From assembly GCA_001298545.1 (NCBI GenBank), contig LJCX01000032.1, positions 1-64,000 of the forward strand: a DNA stretch of 64,000 bases. Direction: 5' to 3'. This DNA comes from Actinobacteria bacterium OV320 (GTDB taxonomy: Bacteria; Actinomycetota; Actinomycetes; Streptomycetales; Streptomycetaceae). The position numbers and the translations under genes were made by a program. Shown in pieces: positions 50,777 through 59,700 of the stretch (positions are counted from its first letter, which is position 1; each line of letters opens with the position of its first letter). The notes beneath the pieces were generated by a model. That model was not told the origin of the DNA. It saw only the letters and a program-made list of their open reading frames with translations, and made no database searches.

Positions 50777-51331
50777 TCAGGGTGTGCGCCCGATGAAGGC
50801 GAGCAGGCGTGTCTGCACGTCGGCGCTCTCGGGGACCTCAACCCTGGGTCCATACTGCCCGCTCTTGCGGAGCACGTCGTCGAGCGGCAGCATCCCGTCG
50901 AGCATCCGGGCACACCTGACCGGGTCGAGGGTCTCCTCCTGGCCACTGGCCCGCGCCAGGTCCCAGGTGTGCATGAAGACGTCGGCCGTATAGAAGCGGT
51001 CGACCGCCTGGTCGAGCGGGACCTCGCCGATGTGTGGGTTCGACAGGACCTTGCCCGCTGTGGCCGGGTCGTCGAGGAGCGCCTGCACCCCGTCGCAGTG
51101 GACCGTCCAGGCCGCGACCGGATCGTTGTCGACCGAGGGCCCCTGGGGAAGTTCGACGCCGGCGCCGGACTTCAGGAAGGCCGGGAACCATTCGACGAGG
51201 TGGCGCACCACGTCCCGGGCGACCCAGCCTTCGCACGGCGCCGGGTTGTCCCATGCCGCCGGGCTCACGCCGCGCACGCGCTGTGTGAAAGCTCCTGCGA
51301 CGATTCGGTGTTCATCGGTTGCGCTCGTCAT
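50777..51331 (-). CDS. Mycothiol-dependent maleylpyruvate isomerase-like / TIGR03086 family protein
   Basis: 184 residues. DinB-like four-helix fold with metal-binding pattern: AWDNPAPCEGWVARDVVRHLVEWF (His in the second helix) and FYTADVFMHTWDLARASGQ (HxxxD-type His pair). Actinobacterial members bind a divalent metal and some use mycothiol. The end overlaps the SRPBCC gene by 4 bases, in the operon ArsR - SRPBCC - this gene, a common trio in actinobacteria. Confidence 0.85.
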   Translation of the reverse strand: MTSATDEHRIVAGAFTQRVRGVSPAAWDNPAPCEGWVARDVVRHLVEWFPAFLKSGAGVELPQGPSVDNDPVAAWTVHCDGVQALLDDPATAGKVLSNPHIGEVPLDQAVDRFYTADVFMHTWDLARASGQEETLDPVRCARMLDGMLPLDDVLRKSGQYGPRVEVPESADVQTRLLAFIGRTP

Positions 51332-51894
51332 GGGTTCAGGCCCTTCTCGTCGGTCCGAAGCTCCTCGGTGGAGTCGGCGCTGTGGTCGCCCTTGCCGTTC
51401 TCACGGCCCGCGAGCAGTTCGTCGAGCCGCTCGTATCCCTGGCGGACGCCGTCCTGCATACCGCTCTTGATGATCGCGTCGCGGGCCTCGACGGACTCCA
51501 TGACCGATGTCGTGGTGACGCGGGTCCGGCCACCGAGATCCTCGAAGACGGCCTTCTCCAGGCTGACGCTGTCCGGGAAACCGTCGTAGGCGAAGGTCTG
51601 CACGATGCGGTCCTGGGGGCGCACCTCGTGGAACACGCCGCGGAAGCCGTACTCGGTGCCGTCGTCCTCGAGATGCACGTAGCGGTACGAGCCGCCGCTG
51701 CGGGCGTCATACTCGTCGATCCGCATGGTGAGCCGGCGCGGGCCGAGCCACTGGACGACGAGTTCGGGGTCGGTATAGGCCGTGAACACACGGTCCGGCG
51801 AGGCGTTGAACTCCCGGGTGATGACGATGGTCGGCAGCACCGGGTCGGCCTCGATCCGCGTCTCGAGCCGACCGCCGGTCTCTTTGGTGCTCAT
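51328..51894 (-). CDS. SRPBCC/AHSA1 family protein
   Basis: 188 residues. START-like helix-grip fold: ITREFNASPDRVFTAYTDPE, VVQWLGPRRLTMRIDEYDAR, YRYVHLEDDGTEYGFRGVFH, and the C-terminal long helix (MQDGVRQGYERLDELLAG). Such proteins bind hydrophobic ligands. ATGA-coupled to both the ArsR regulator upstream and the DinB-like gene downstream. A charged tail follows the domain. Confidence 0.9.
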   Translation of the reverse strand: MSTKETGGRLETRIEADPVLPTIVITREFNASPDRVFTAYTDPELVVQWLGPRRLTMRIDEYDARSGGSYRYVHLEDDGTEYGFRGVFHEVRPQDRIVQTFAYDGFPDSVSLEKAVFEDLGGRTRVTTTSVMESVEARDAIIKSGMQDGVRQGYERLDELLAGRENGKGDHSADSTEELRTDEKGLNP

Positions 51895-52253
51895 GATGCT
51901 TCCTCCCTGGGCACGTCTTCCTGCGCGGGCCGTTTCTCCATCTGCTCGAGCACGGCGTCGAGTCGGCGGAAGCGGTCCTCCGCCTCACGGCGGTAGCGCT
52001 CGATCCACTTCGTCATCAGGTCGAACACCTCACCTTCGAGGTGGCAGGGCCGCCGCTGGGCGTCCCTGGTGCGGCTGACGAGGCCGGCGTCCTCCAGGAC
52101 CTTGATGTGCTTCGATACGGCCTGGACGGTCACGCCATAGGGCTTGGCCAGTTCGTTCACCGTGGCGTCTCCGCCGGCCAGCCTCGCGACGATGTCGCGC
52201 CGGGTCGGGTCGGCCAGCGCGGAGAAGACCCGGGACAGCCGGTCGTCGTCCAC
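51891..52253 (-). CDS. ArsR/SmtB family winged-helix regulator
   Basis: 120 residues. Helix-turn-helix: VFSALADPTRRDIVARLAGG, then VNELAKPYGVTVQAVSKHIKVLEDAGLVSR. No cysteine metal site, so it is a metal-independent member of the kind that governs SRPBCC genes. An almost ideal palindrome lies immediately upstream (52265-52290), so autorepression of this operon is likely. Confidence 0.92.
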   Translation of the reverse strand: MDDDRLSRVFSALADPTRRDIVARLAGGDATVNELAKPYGVTVQAVSKHIKVLEDAGLVSRTRDAQRRPCHLEGEVFDLMTKWIERYRREAEDRFRRLDAVLEQMEKRPAQEDVPREEAS

Positions 52254-52264
52254 TTCCCACCTAC

Positions 52265-52290
52265 CTTATTCAACCTTTTGGTTGAATAAG
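52265..52290. promoter_or_regulatory. Palindromic operator upstream of the ArsR operon
   Basis: CTTATTCAACC, four T, then GGTTGAATAAG: a perfect 11-bp inverted repeat with a 4-bp spacer, starting 11 bases upstream of the ArsR start. A second, imperfect copy (CAACC-AATCA-GTTGA with TAAG after it) lies about 25 bases farther on (near 52317-52336). The A+T content stands out against the flanks. Two operators of this type are typical for ArsR repressors. Confidence 0.85.
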
Positions 52291-52643
52291 CGTATGGCCG
52301 GGCCCGCTGCTTTGTCAACCAATCAGTTGAGTAAGCGCGGAGCGCTGCGCTTGCCGAGGGCGATGGCGAGGCGCCCCCCAGGGCTCGGCGGCCGCGCTCA
52401 CGCCGACTCGACCTCAGCGCCCGGCGACTACAGAGCGCGGTCGAGTCGCGTCTTGACGTGATCACCGAGAAACCGCCGCCCTGGCCGGCTGGGTGGCCTG
52501 GGACCTGGGCGAGCACGACAAAGCCGACGGCTCTGCCCCGTGTCGGCGAACACGAGCGGGCTTGCTGGTGCTGGGAACGCTGTGGCCCGACCATGCCAAC
52601 CGGTTCATGGACGAACCCACCTCCCACGGCCGGGGGGAGTGGG
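52291..52643. other. Gap between ArsR operon and membrane-protein gene
   Basis: About 350 bases. Apart from the second ArsR half-palindrome near 52.32 kb I see no motif-bearing reading frame. Confidence 0.4.
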
Positions 52644-53591
52644 TCATGCCGGGTCGGAGAAGCGCGGCTCGGCGGCGACTGAACCGTTCTCCAGATAGGC
52701 GGACAGCGCCTGGCCGCCCGCCTGTTCCTCGGCGGGCGAGGCGGGAAGCGGCCAACGCAGGCCCTGGTACAGCAGCCCTCGGTGCACGTCGAAGCAGGCC
52801 ACGAAGATCTCTCCGTACGACACTGCCGCGTTCAGCGCCCGGAAGTACGAGGTGCCGCAGACGACCGCCCCCAGCGGAAGCACCCACCAGGCCCAGGGCG
52901 TCCACACGGTGAGCAGCAAGCCCCACAGCCACGCCTGCGCGGCTCCGCTCAACCATTGCCGGGCGTCCTCCACCTCCTTCTTCGCCTCGTCCGGCAGCAG
53001 CAGCCACAGCCGTGGCCAGCACACCTCGGTGTGCAGTCCGTAGCGCGCTCGCGGCCGGTCCTCGAAGGCGCTGAGTATGTTGCCCAGGCGGGTGGCCATG
53101 TGTCGGCTCGGGTCCGTGGGCGCCAGCAGGTAGCGGCGTTGGAGTTCGGCGTACGTGCGGCGCTGCCGCCAGTCGAGAGCCTCGTCCGACACGCCGGCCA
53201 GTTCGCGCAGCCGCCGGGTGTCCCGCCGGATCCGCTCGCTGCGGCGGTCGAGCAACGGCTTTTGCAGCCAGTCGAGGCGACGCGGCCAGTACCCCGACAG
53301 GGCTCGCACCACCGGGACCGTGAGCCGTTGCGCGGCGAGGGCCGACAGCATGACGACGATCAGCGAGGCCGTGACGAGGAGGCCCTGCATGACCGCGGGC
53401 AGGGTGCGCACCTGCTCTCCCAGATGCCTGGCGACGGCCGTCCAGCCGTCGTGGTGGAGGGAGGGGCGGGTGCGGTTCCAGTGCCAGGCGATCGCCCCGG
53501 TGGCCCAGAAGAGCAGGGCGGGTGACAGCAGGAGGGCCATCCAGCGCTCGGCCAGCTTGCCACCCAGTCCGTTCCAGAACGGGCCGAGCAC
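52644..53591 (-). CDS. Conserved membrane protein of unknown function
   Basis: 315 residues from GTG 53591 with GGGAGG upstream. Hydrophobic segments at about residues 20-40, 75-95 and 225-260; the middle is a charged, basic region (RRLDWLQKPLLDRRSERIRR, ELQRRYLLAPTDPSRHMATR). I do not recognise a domain. It is the last gene of a leftward operon with a small protein and the SEC-C/TPR protein, 15 bases after its neighbour. It may provide the membrane part of that system. Confidence 0.75.
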   Translation of the reverse strand: MLGPFWNGLGGKLAERWMALLLSPALLFWATGAIAWHWNRTRPSLHHDGWTAVARHLGEQVRTLPAVMQGLLVTASLIVVMLSALAAQRLTVPVVRALSGYWPRRLDWLQKPLLDRRSERIRRDTRRLRELAGVSDEALDWRQRRTYAELQRRYLLAPTDPSRHMATRLGNILSAFEDRPRARYGLHTEVCWPRLWLLLPDEAKKEVEDARQWLSGAAQAWLWGLLLTVWTPWAWWVLPLGAVVCGTSYFRALNAAVSYGEIFVACFDVHRGLLYQGLRWPLPASPAEEQAGGQALSAYLENGSVAAEPRFSDPA

Positions 53592-53606
53592 GGTCAGGCC
53601 TCCCTG

Positions 53607-54035
53607 TCAGGCGGTGCCGGGGGCCGCGAAGCCGGCGGCCCGGAAGACGAGTGCCACGTCCGTGTGGACCGGGCAGCGCTCCGGCGGCGAATCCGGATCG
53701 TCCACGCCGAGCACCGTCCAGACGTAGTGGTCCTCCCTGGGACAGACGAATCGGTCCTTCGCCACGGGGGTTCCCGAGGAGAAGGTGGGCTCCAGTCCTC
53801 GCCATCCGACGGTGCTGGGCAGGAGTTCGTCCATCCGGTGTCTGGTCGTCTCGTGACGGGAGAGCAGGCGGTACAGCTCGTCCTCGTGGCCCGCCCTGGC
53901 GTCGGGGTCGGTCTCGGCGCTCGCCCTGCGCACCAGTGCGGCCAGCGGCCCGGCCAGCGCCGCCGCCTCGGGCCACCGATCCAGTTCGCGCAGGACGCGC
54001 CCGGCCACCTCGACGATGTCACCGTACTCGTTCAT
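53607..54035 (-). CDS. Small conserved protein, possible CHAT-system accessory
   Basis: 142 residues, helical N-terminal half and a Cys/His-bearing C-terminal half (DRFVCPREDHYVWTVLGVDD, PPERCPVHTDVALVFRAAGF) that could bind zinc. A C-terminal cysteine/histidine segment like this is common in small proteins next to TPR-CHAT loci in actinobacteria, but I cannot name the family. Coupled by ATGA to the SEC-C/TPR gene upstream. Confidence 0.7.
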   Translation of the reverse strand: MNEYGDIVEVAGRVLRELDRWPEAAALAGPLAALVRRASAETDPDARAGHEDELYRLLSRHETTRHRMDELLPSTVGWRGLEPTFSSGTPVAKDRFVCPREDHYVWTVLGVDDPDSPPERCPVHTDVALVFRAAGFAAPGTA

Positions 54036-56665
54036 GGTTTCCCTCCATTCTCCAAGTCCTCCAGGACGCGGTCGAGTTCGGCCCAGGCCGCACGTAACGC
54101 ACCTCTACCCGAACCGGACCCGGCGGAGTCCAGGGACGACTTCTCCAGACGCAGGAGCCGCTCGGCGGCGGCCGCTCCCTGTGCGGCGCGCGGCCCCGGC
54201 AGCTCACGGGCGGCGGTGCCGAGCAGGTCGCGGATCGTGTCCATGTCCGCCACCGGCGTGATGCCGCCCGGCGAGGGCCGGGCCAGTTCGTCGCGCGTCC
54301 TGGCCGCCAGGTGTGCCAAGGAGCGGAACCGGCGCGCCGCCTGCGCTCCGCCGGTCAGCCGGACCCGCGCCACCAGCCGGGCCGTCGTACGGGCGAAGCC
54401 GAGCGCTTCGGCCGTCTCGTCCGCTGCGCCCCTGGTGTGTGCCCATACGGCCCATTCGCAGGCGGCGGCGAACCGGGAGCGCAGGTCGCCCTGTTCGGCG
54501 TGCCCGCTGGCGAGCCGGTAGATCTCCGTGGCCCGTCCCGTCTCCCCGCTCGCGAGCAGCACCTGTGCCAGGCCGCGCAACTGCGCGGGCAGGGCAGGCC
54601 ATTGGGCGCGGGGCACGGCGAGGGCGAACTCGAAGAGTTCCGCGGCCCGTTCGAGGTCGTCGCCCGATCCGAGACGCCGGTGGCGGGCGAGCATGCTGTG
54701 GGCCAGGCTGTCGACCAGCCTCGGGCGTTGGACGTACTGGGTGCCCAGCACTCCGAGCGCTCTCTCCCCCTCGGCTATCGCGGTGTCGTTGTCCACGGGG
54801 TCGCCCGCGATCCGCCAGCGCTCGGCGAGCAGGAGGGATCGCCACACCGGGAGGAAGCGAACGTAGACCGAGTCCGCCGGTGCCGTCGCGGCGAACTCGC
54901 GCACCGCTTCCAGCGCCGCCGACAACCGCGAGGCGGGCTCCGCGTCCGTCTTGTCCGTCGTTCGGTCCTCGTCCAGCGCGTACGCCACCTGCGCGGAGGC
55001 GAGGTGGTGGAGCCGCTCCGACAGCACCGGGTCGTCGGGCGGCGTGCGCTCGACGGCGCGGCCGAGCAGCTCGACCGCCCGGCGGACATCGGCCTCGTCG
55101 CCCGTGCGACCGTGCCGGGTCAGATGCGCCACGCCAAGGTTGTTGAGGGCGTACGCGAGGTGTTCGTCCCCCGCGGAGCCGGCGGCGAGCACCTTCTCGT
55201 GTGCCGCGACCGCGCGGTCCAGATCGCCGGTCCGGCCGTGGAACTCGTACCGAAGCCGCAGACAGCTGCCGAGGTTGGACAGGAGGGCCAGCTCGTTTTG
55301 GGACTCGAGTCCCGCTAGGTCGGTGGCTTCCTCCAGCGCACGGACGGCCTCGTTGAGGTCGTGCGCGTTCGGACTGATCATCGCCCTGTCGCGCAGTGCC
55401 ATCCCGAGTTCGCCGAGCTGATACGCGTGCGCTGTCGGCTCGGTCGGCCCTGGCCCGGCTTCCCGGGCGGCGCACAGCAGCCGGCGCAGTTCGATGGCCC
55501 GGTCGAGGTCGCTGCGGCTGCGCCGGCGGGCGAACGTCGCCTGCAGGGTGTCGGCGAGGGCTTCGAGGTAGGGGGCGCGATCATGCTCCGGGCAGGCGTC
55601 GAGTTCGCTCTGCGCGAGCCGTACGACGTGGTCCAGAGTGTCGGCCAGGCCGGCCTGCCGGCTCATGAGCCGCAGCAGCGCGCCGTGCTCCTCCCGGATC
55701 TCGTGCTGCAGCGCGGCTTCGCCGTCCAGCGCCCGGAGCGCTGTGCGCAGCGCGTCGGCGGCCGCTTCGAGATGGGCGAAGCGGTGGGTGACATGAAAGG
55801 CGTTTATGTGGGCCCAGCAGAGCCCGCGCCATCCGTAACTGCGTTCTCCTGGCGGTCGGGCCAGCCGCGCGATGGTCTCGGCAAGGGCCTGCCGCGCCGC
55901 CACGCAAGCCGCCCACGTCTGCTCGGTCGCCTCCTGCTTGGCGCGGCCGGCGGACTTGTCGGCCGCCCGCACGGCTCGGGCGAGCTCCTTGGGAACCTCG
56001 CGGCGGTCGGAGGCCTTCCAGTCGAGGAGTTCGTCGTAGGCCTGCTCGATCCCGATCTTCTCGCAGCGGTCCAGCAAGCCGTCCAGTTCGGCGAGGGCGC
56101 TGAGGGCCGATGGGTTCGGCGCGTGCTGCCGTCGCATGCGGGCACGCACTTCCCGCGCCTCCGTGCCCAGCAACTCCGGCTTTTCCAGGACGAGTCGACG
56201 CGAAGTCCGCCAGGACCGCTCGGCGGCGAGCGTGTGCAGCAGTCGGTTCAGGTACTGCTCCTGCAGGGGCGTCAAGGCCATGGGAACGCCGCAGCAGTCC
56301 GCGTACCGGGGTCCGTTGCCGCACCAGCACGGATCGCCGGGCGGCGGCGGCCAGTCGAGGAACGTTTCGCAGCCTTCCCCCGCGTAGCCGATGACGTGGT
56401 CCCTGTCCCAGGGATCGAGGCCCTCGGACGCGCACCATTCCAGATAGGCGTCGACCGTCACGACGGCGATCTGGCACTGCTCGGCGACGGGCGCGAGTTC
56501 CCGGAGAAAGCCTTCGTGCCGCAAGGAGTACGCCGGGAAGTCGAACCCTTGCCAATCGGTGTCGAAGTCCGACCACAGTCGACGCATTCGATGGAATTCT
56601 TCTTCCGGCAACCACCAGCACGTGGCAAGCGGAACCAGCTCTTCGGAATCCTCGCTTTCGGGCAC
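54032..56665 (-). CDS. SEC-C zinc-motif protein with tetratricopeptide-like repeats
   Basis: 877 residues from GTG 56665 (GAGGACAGG upstream); a GTG at 56692 would add nine residues. Near residues 100-125 a SEC-C motif is plain: GDPCWCGNGPRYADCCG (C-x-C and C-C ligands). From about residue 330 on the protein is made of TPR-like helical pairs, with repeated pattern LGxxLRxRYxxxGxxxDLDRAV. It has no protease or nucleotide-binding motif. Faces the TPR-CHAT gene across a 130-base divergent promoter. Its repeats resemble those of the CHAT protein, so the two may interact. Confidence 0.82.
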   Translation of the reverse strand: MPESEDSEELVPLATCWWLPEEEFHRMRRLWSDFDTDWQGFDFPAYSLRHEGFLRELAPVAEQCQIAVVTVDAYLEWCASEGLDPWDRDHVIGYAGEGCETFLDWPPPPGDPCWCGNGPRYADCCGVPMALTPLQEQYLNRLLHTLAAERSWRTSRRLVLEKPELLGTEAREVRARMRRQHAPNPSALSALAELDGLLDRCEKIGIEQAYDELLDWKASDRREVPKELARAVRAADKSAGRAKQEATEQTWAACVAARQALAETIARLARPPGERSYGWRGLCWAHINAFHVTHRFAHLEAAADALRTALRALDGEAALQHEIREEHGALLRLMSRQAGLADTLDHVVRLAQSELDACPEHDRAPYLEALADTLQATFARRRSRSDLDRAIELRRLLCAAREAGPGPTEPTAHAYQLGELGMALRDRAMISPNAHDLNEAVRALEEATDLAGLESQNELALLSNLGSCLRLRYEFHGRTGDLDRAVAAHEKVLAAGSAGDEHLAYALNNLGVAHLTRHGRTGDEADVRRAVELLGRAVERTPPDDPVLSERLHHLASAQVAYALDEDRTTDKTDAEPASRLSAALEAVREFAATAPADSVYVRFLPVWRSLLLAERWRIAGDPVDNDTAIAEGERALGVLGTQYVQRPRLVDSLAHSMLARHRRLGSGDDLERAAELFEFALAVPRAQWPALPAQLRGLAQVLLASGETGRATEIYRLASGHAEQGDLRSRFAAACEWAVWAHTRGAADETAEALGFARTTARLVARVRLTGGAQAARRFRSLAHLAARTRDELARPSPGGITPVADMDTIRDLLGTAARELPGPRAAQGAAAAERLLRLEKSSLDSAGSGSGRGALRAAWAELDRVLEDLENGGKP

Positions 56666-56795
56666 TGCCCTGTCCTCGCCCCCCGATCCCACGCAAAGGG
56701 ATCTCGTCCCCGGATTGTGTCAGGCATGCTGGGTTCCGTCCGTGTCTTCGCCGGATTCACCGGAACCGGCGCGCACCGATCCCAGGGGGTCACGA

Positions 56796-59700
56796 ATGGG
56801 CCTGTCACTGCCCGCGGGGAGCCACCCCACAAGGATCACCTGTATCTCGGCGACCGACGTGGAGGATAATTCGAACAATCCTTCTCCCCTGCCATCCGTA
56901 TTCGCGTTCGTCGCTTTCGCGCTGGACCTCGAGGGCGCAAAGGGAGAGGACACAAAGAGAACGCTCTACGTCACAGCCCTCGAAGACATCGTGGAGTCCT
57001 ATACCGAGGATCCGCATGGGCCCCTGGGGCATCTGCTGCGCGGGGTGGCCACGGAGTCCGCCCTCACGCAGCTGTCTCCCGTGCAGCGCATCGCGGTGCT
57101 GTTGTCGGTGGCGAACGTGCTCGCCGGACACCAGGTCCATGTGGCCGACGCCCGGTCCGCGGCGGAACACGCCCTCGTCGAAGCCCGGTCGGCGAGCCGG
57201 GCCGGTGACGGGCTGCTCACCGAGGCACTCGTGCGGGCAGGCCGACTGATCGCGTGTCTGACCCTCGACGAGGCGGACCGCGACCGCGGGTTCGGTCTGC
57301 TCGACGAGGCCGCCGCGTCGGCCGGCCCCGAGCTGCTGACACGGATCGCCCACGTACGCGGACTCGCCTACCTGATCTCGCACTCCGAAGGCGGCGGGAT
57401 CCAGGATCTGGAGCGGTCCCTGTCCGCGTACCGGTCGGCGCCGGCCAAGACGCCGGCGTACTCCCCGCATTGGCCGGAGTGGCGGGTGGGCCTGGCCATG
57501 GCGCTCGTCCAGCGCTACCGGAGCCTCCATGAGTGGGAGAACCTCACCGAGGCTGTCGACGTCCTCGGTACGGTCCTGGCCGAGGATCCGGAGGGCGAAT
57601 CCCAGGTCGGCGCGTGCTACGACCTCGTACTCGACGCGCTCGACGCGCTTCTCGGCCGCGTCGTCGGCGGGGAGGAGCTGGACCGGGCGGTCGGCCTGGC
57701 CGAGGCCCTGTCGTCCGGTCCGGCCGCGGCGGCCGTCCCCGGGCTTCGCGACCACGCCCTGTTCACGCTCGCTTGCCTGCTCGACCGTCGCTGGCACATG
57801 GCCCAGGAGCCGACCGACCTCCGCCGCGCCCTGGACCTGCTGACCGCGCTGCGGGACACGGCCTCCCCGGAAGCGCCCGCATCGGCGGAAGTCCTCGCCG
57901 CGCTGGCCATGGTCATGTTCCGGTACGGCGAACAGCCCGGCGAAGGCGAGCGGATCGACCAGGCGCTGCTCCTCGTCGACGAGGCACTCACCCGGGTACC
58001 GGAGGACTCGGCCCAGGGTGCGATCTGCCTGCAGGACCGGGCCGTACTGCTGACCGCCAGAGCGAAGCGGGACGGTGACCCGGCGGACCTGGAGGACGCG
58101 TTGACGCTGCTCGAACGGGCCGTGCGGCAGCCTCAGACCGCGAGCAGCGCCCGGGTGAGCCTGGGTCTCACCCGGTTGACGCACCATCAGGAGACGCAGG
58201 AGCAAGCCCCGTTGGACCACGCGATCGAGGAGCTGGAGGCCGCGGTCACCGCGGCGAACGGGCCCCACGCCTGGATGCGCGCGACGGAAGCCCTGCACCA
58301 CGTGCTCGGAGTGCGGTACGGCGCGCTGGGCGCGAGCGAGGACCTGGAGCGCATGCGGGCTCTCGCGGAAGAGGCGCGGACGGCCTTCGCGGACTCACCC
58401 GGCCTGGACGTCGGTCTCTCCTACCAGCTGGCGGGCGCCCTCAACTTCCGTTTCTCGACAACCGGTGACCGTAGCGTCCTGTCCGAGGCCGTCGCCGTCC
58501 TCGACGCCCTGCCGGCCTCCGGCGGTGCGGACTCCCAACGGCAGGACCACACCCGGGCGGAGATCGCGGTGGAGCTGCGGCACAGCTATCTGGCCGACGG
58601 CGACGCCACCCAGCTGTTCAAGGCCATCGCGCTGCTGGAGGACGCGCTGCCCCGGCAGCCGGCGCACAGCTTCGCCCGTGCGCAGATCCTGGGGCTGCTG
58701 GGACTGTGCCGACGCGACCGCTACATCCACTCCGGCGACGGAGCCGACCTGGACACGGCGGTGGACGAGTTCACCGAGGCGCTCACCCACCTCACGGAGA
58801 CGCACGACAAGTACGCGGAGATCGCCACGAATCTCGGCCTCGCCCTGTGGGACCGATACGGCCGGGACGGCCGCCTCCACGACCTCGACCGCGCGATCGA
58901 CGCACTCGACACCGTCCTGAACGGTCCCACCGGGGGCGGTGAGTACCCCGCCGCCGCTCTCAACACCCTGGGGGTCGCGCTGCGCGACCGCTATCACGTC
59001 TCCGCCGACCCGAGGGATCTGCAGCGCTGTGTCGCGGCCCTCGAACGGGCCACCGCCTCCTCCCCGGCCACCGCCCACGCCCTGCTGCCCGGCGTCGTCC
59101 TCAACAACTACGGCGCCGCCCTCCTGGACCGCTACGGTTCCACCGGCGACCTCCTGGATCTCACCCGGTCCGCCGACGCGTACGAGGAGTCGGTCGCCAC
59201 CGCCCCCGCGGGCAGCCCGAACCGGCCGAGGTTCCTGGTCAACCTCGCCGCTGGACTCCTCTTCCGGTACCAGCATCTGTACGACATCCAGGACCTCGAC
59301 CGGGCGGTACGGCTTCTCGACGAGGCGCTCGCGGAATCGCCCGACGGCTGGGTCAACCGTCCCACGACGCTGATGGCGCAGGCCCGGATGCTGTACACCC
59401 GCTATCGGCAACTGGGCCGACGCGCCGACCGCCGCCGCGCGGTGGAGGCGTACCGCACCGGCTGCACCGCCGGGCTGGCCACACAGCCAGGGCCCGCGCT
59501 GGTCACGGCCGCGGCATGGGCGGAGTGGGCCTTCGAGGAGGGTGTCTGGTCCGAGGCCGCGGAGGCGTGCGGCCTCGCTTCCCAGGCCATGGCCGGCCTC
59601 TTCGAGGCGCAGTTCGGCAGGGGGCACAAAGAGCGCTGGCTGCGCGCGGCCCAGGGTTTCCCGGCCCGGGCCGCCTATGCCCTGGCCCAGGAGGGCGCGC

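Noticed and set aside
56559..56795. Upstream extension of the CHAT protein
   Set aside because: The frame is open only by chance across the divergent promoter and the start of the SEC-C gene; no conserved residues.
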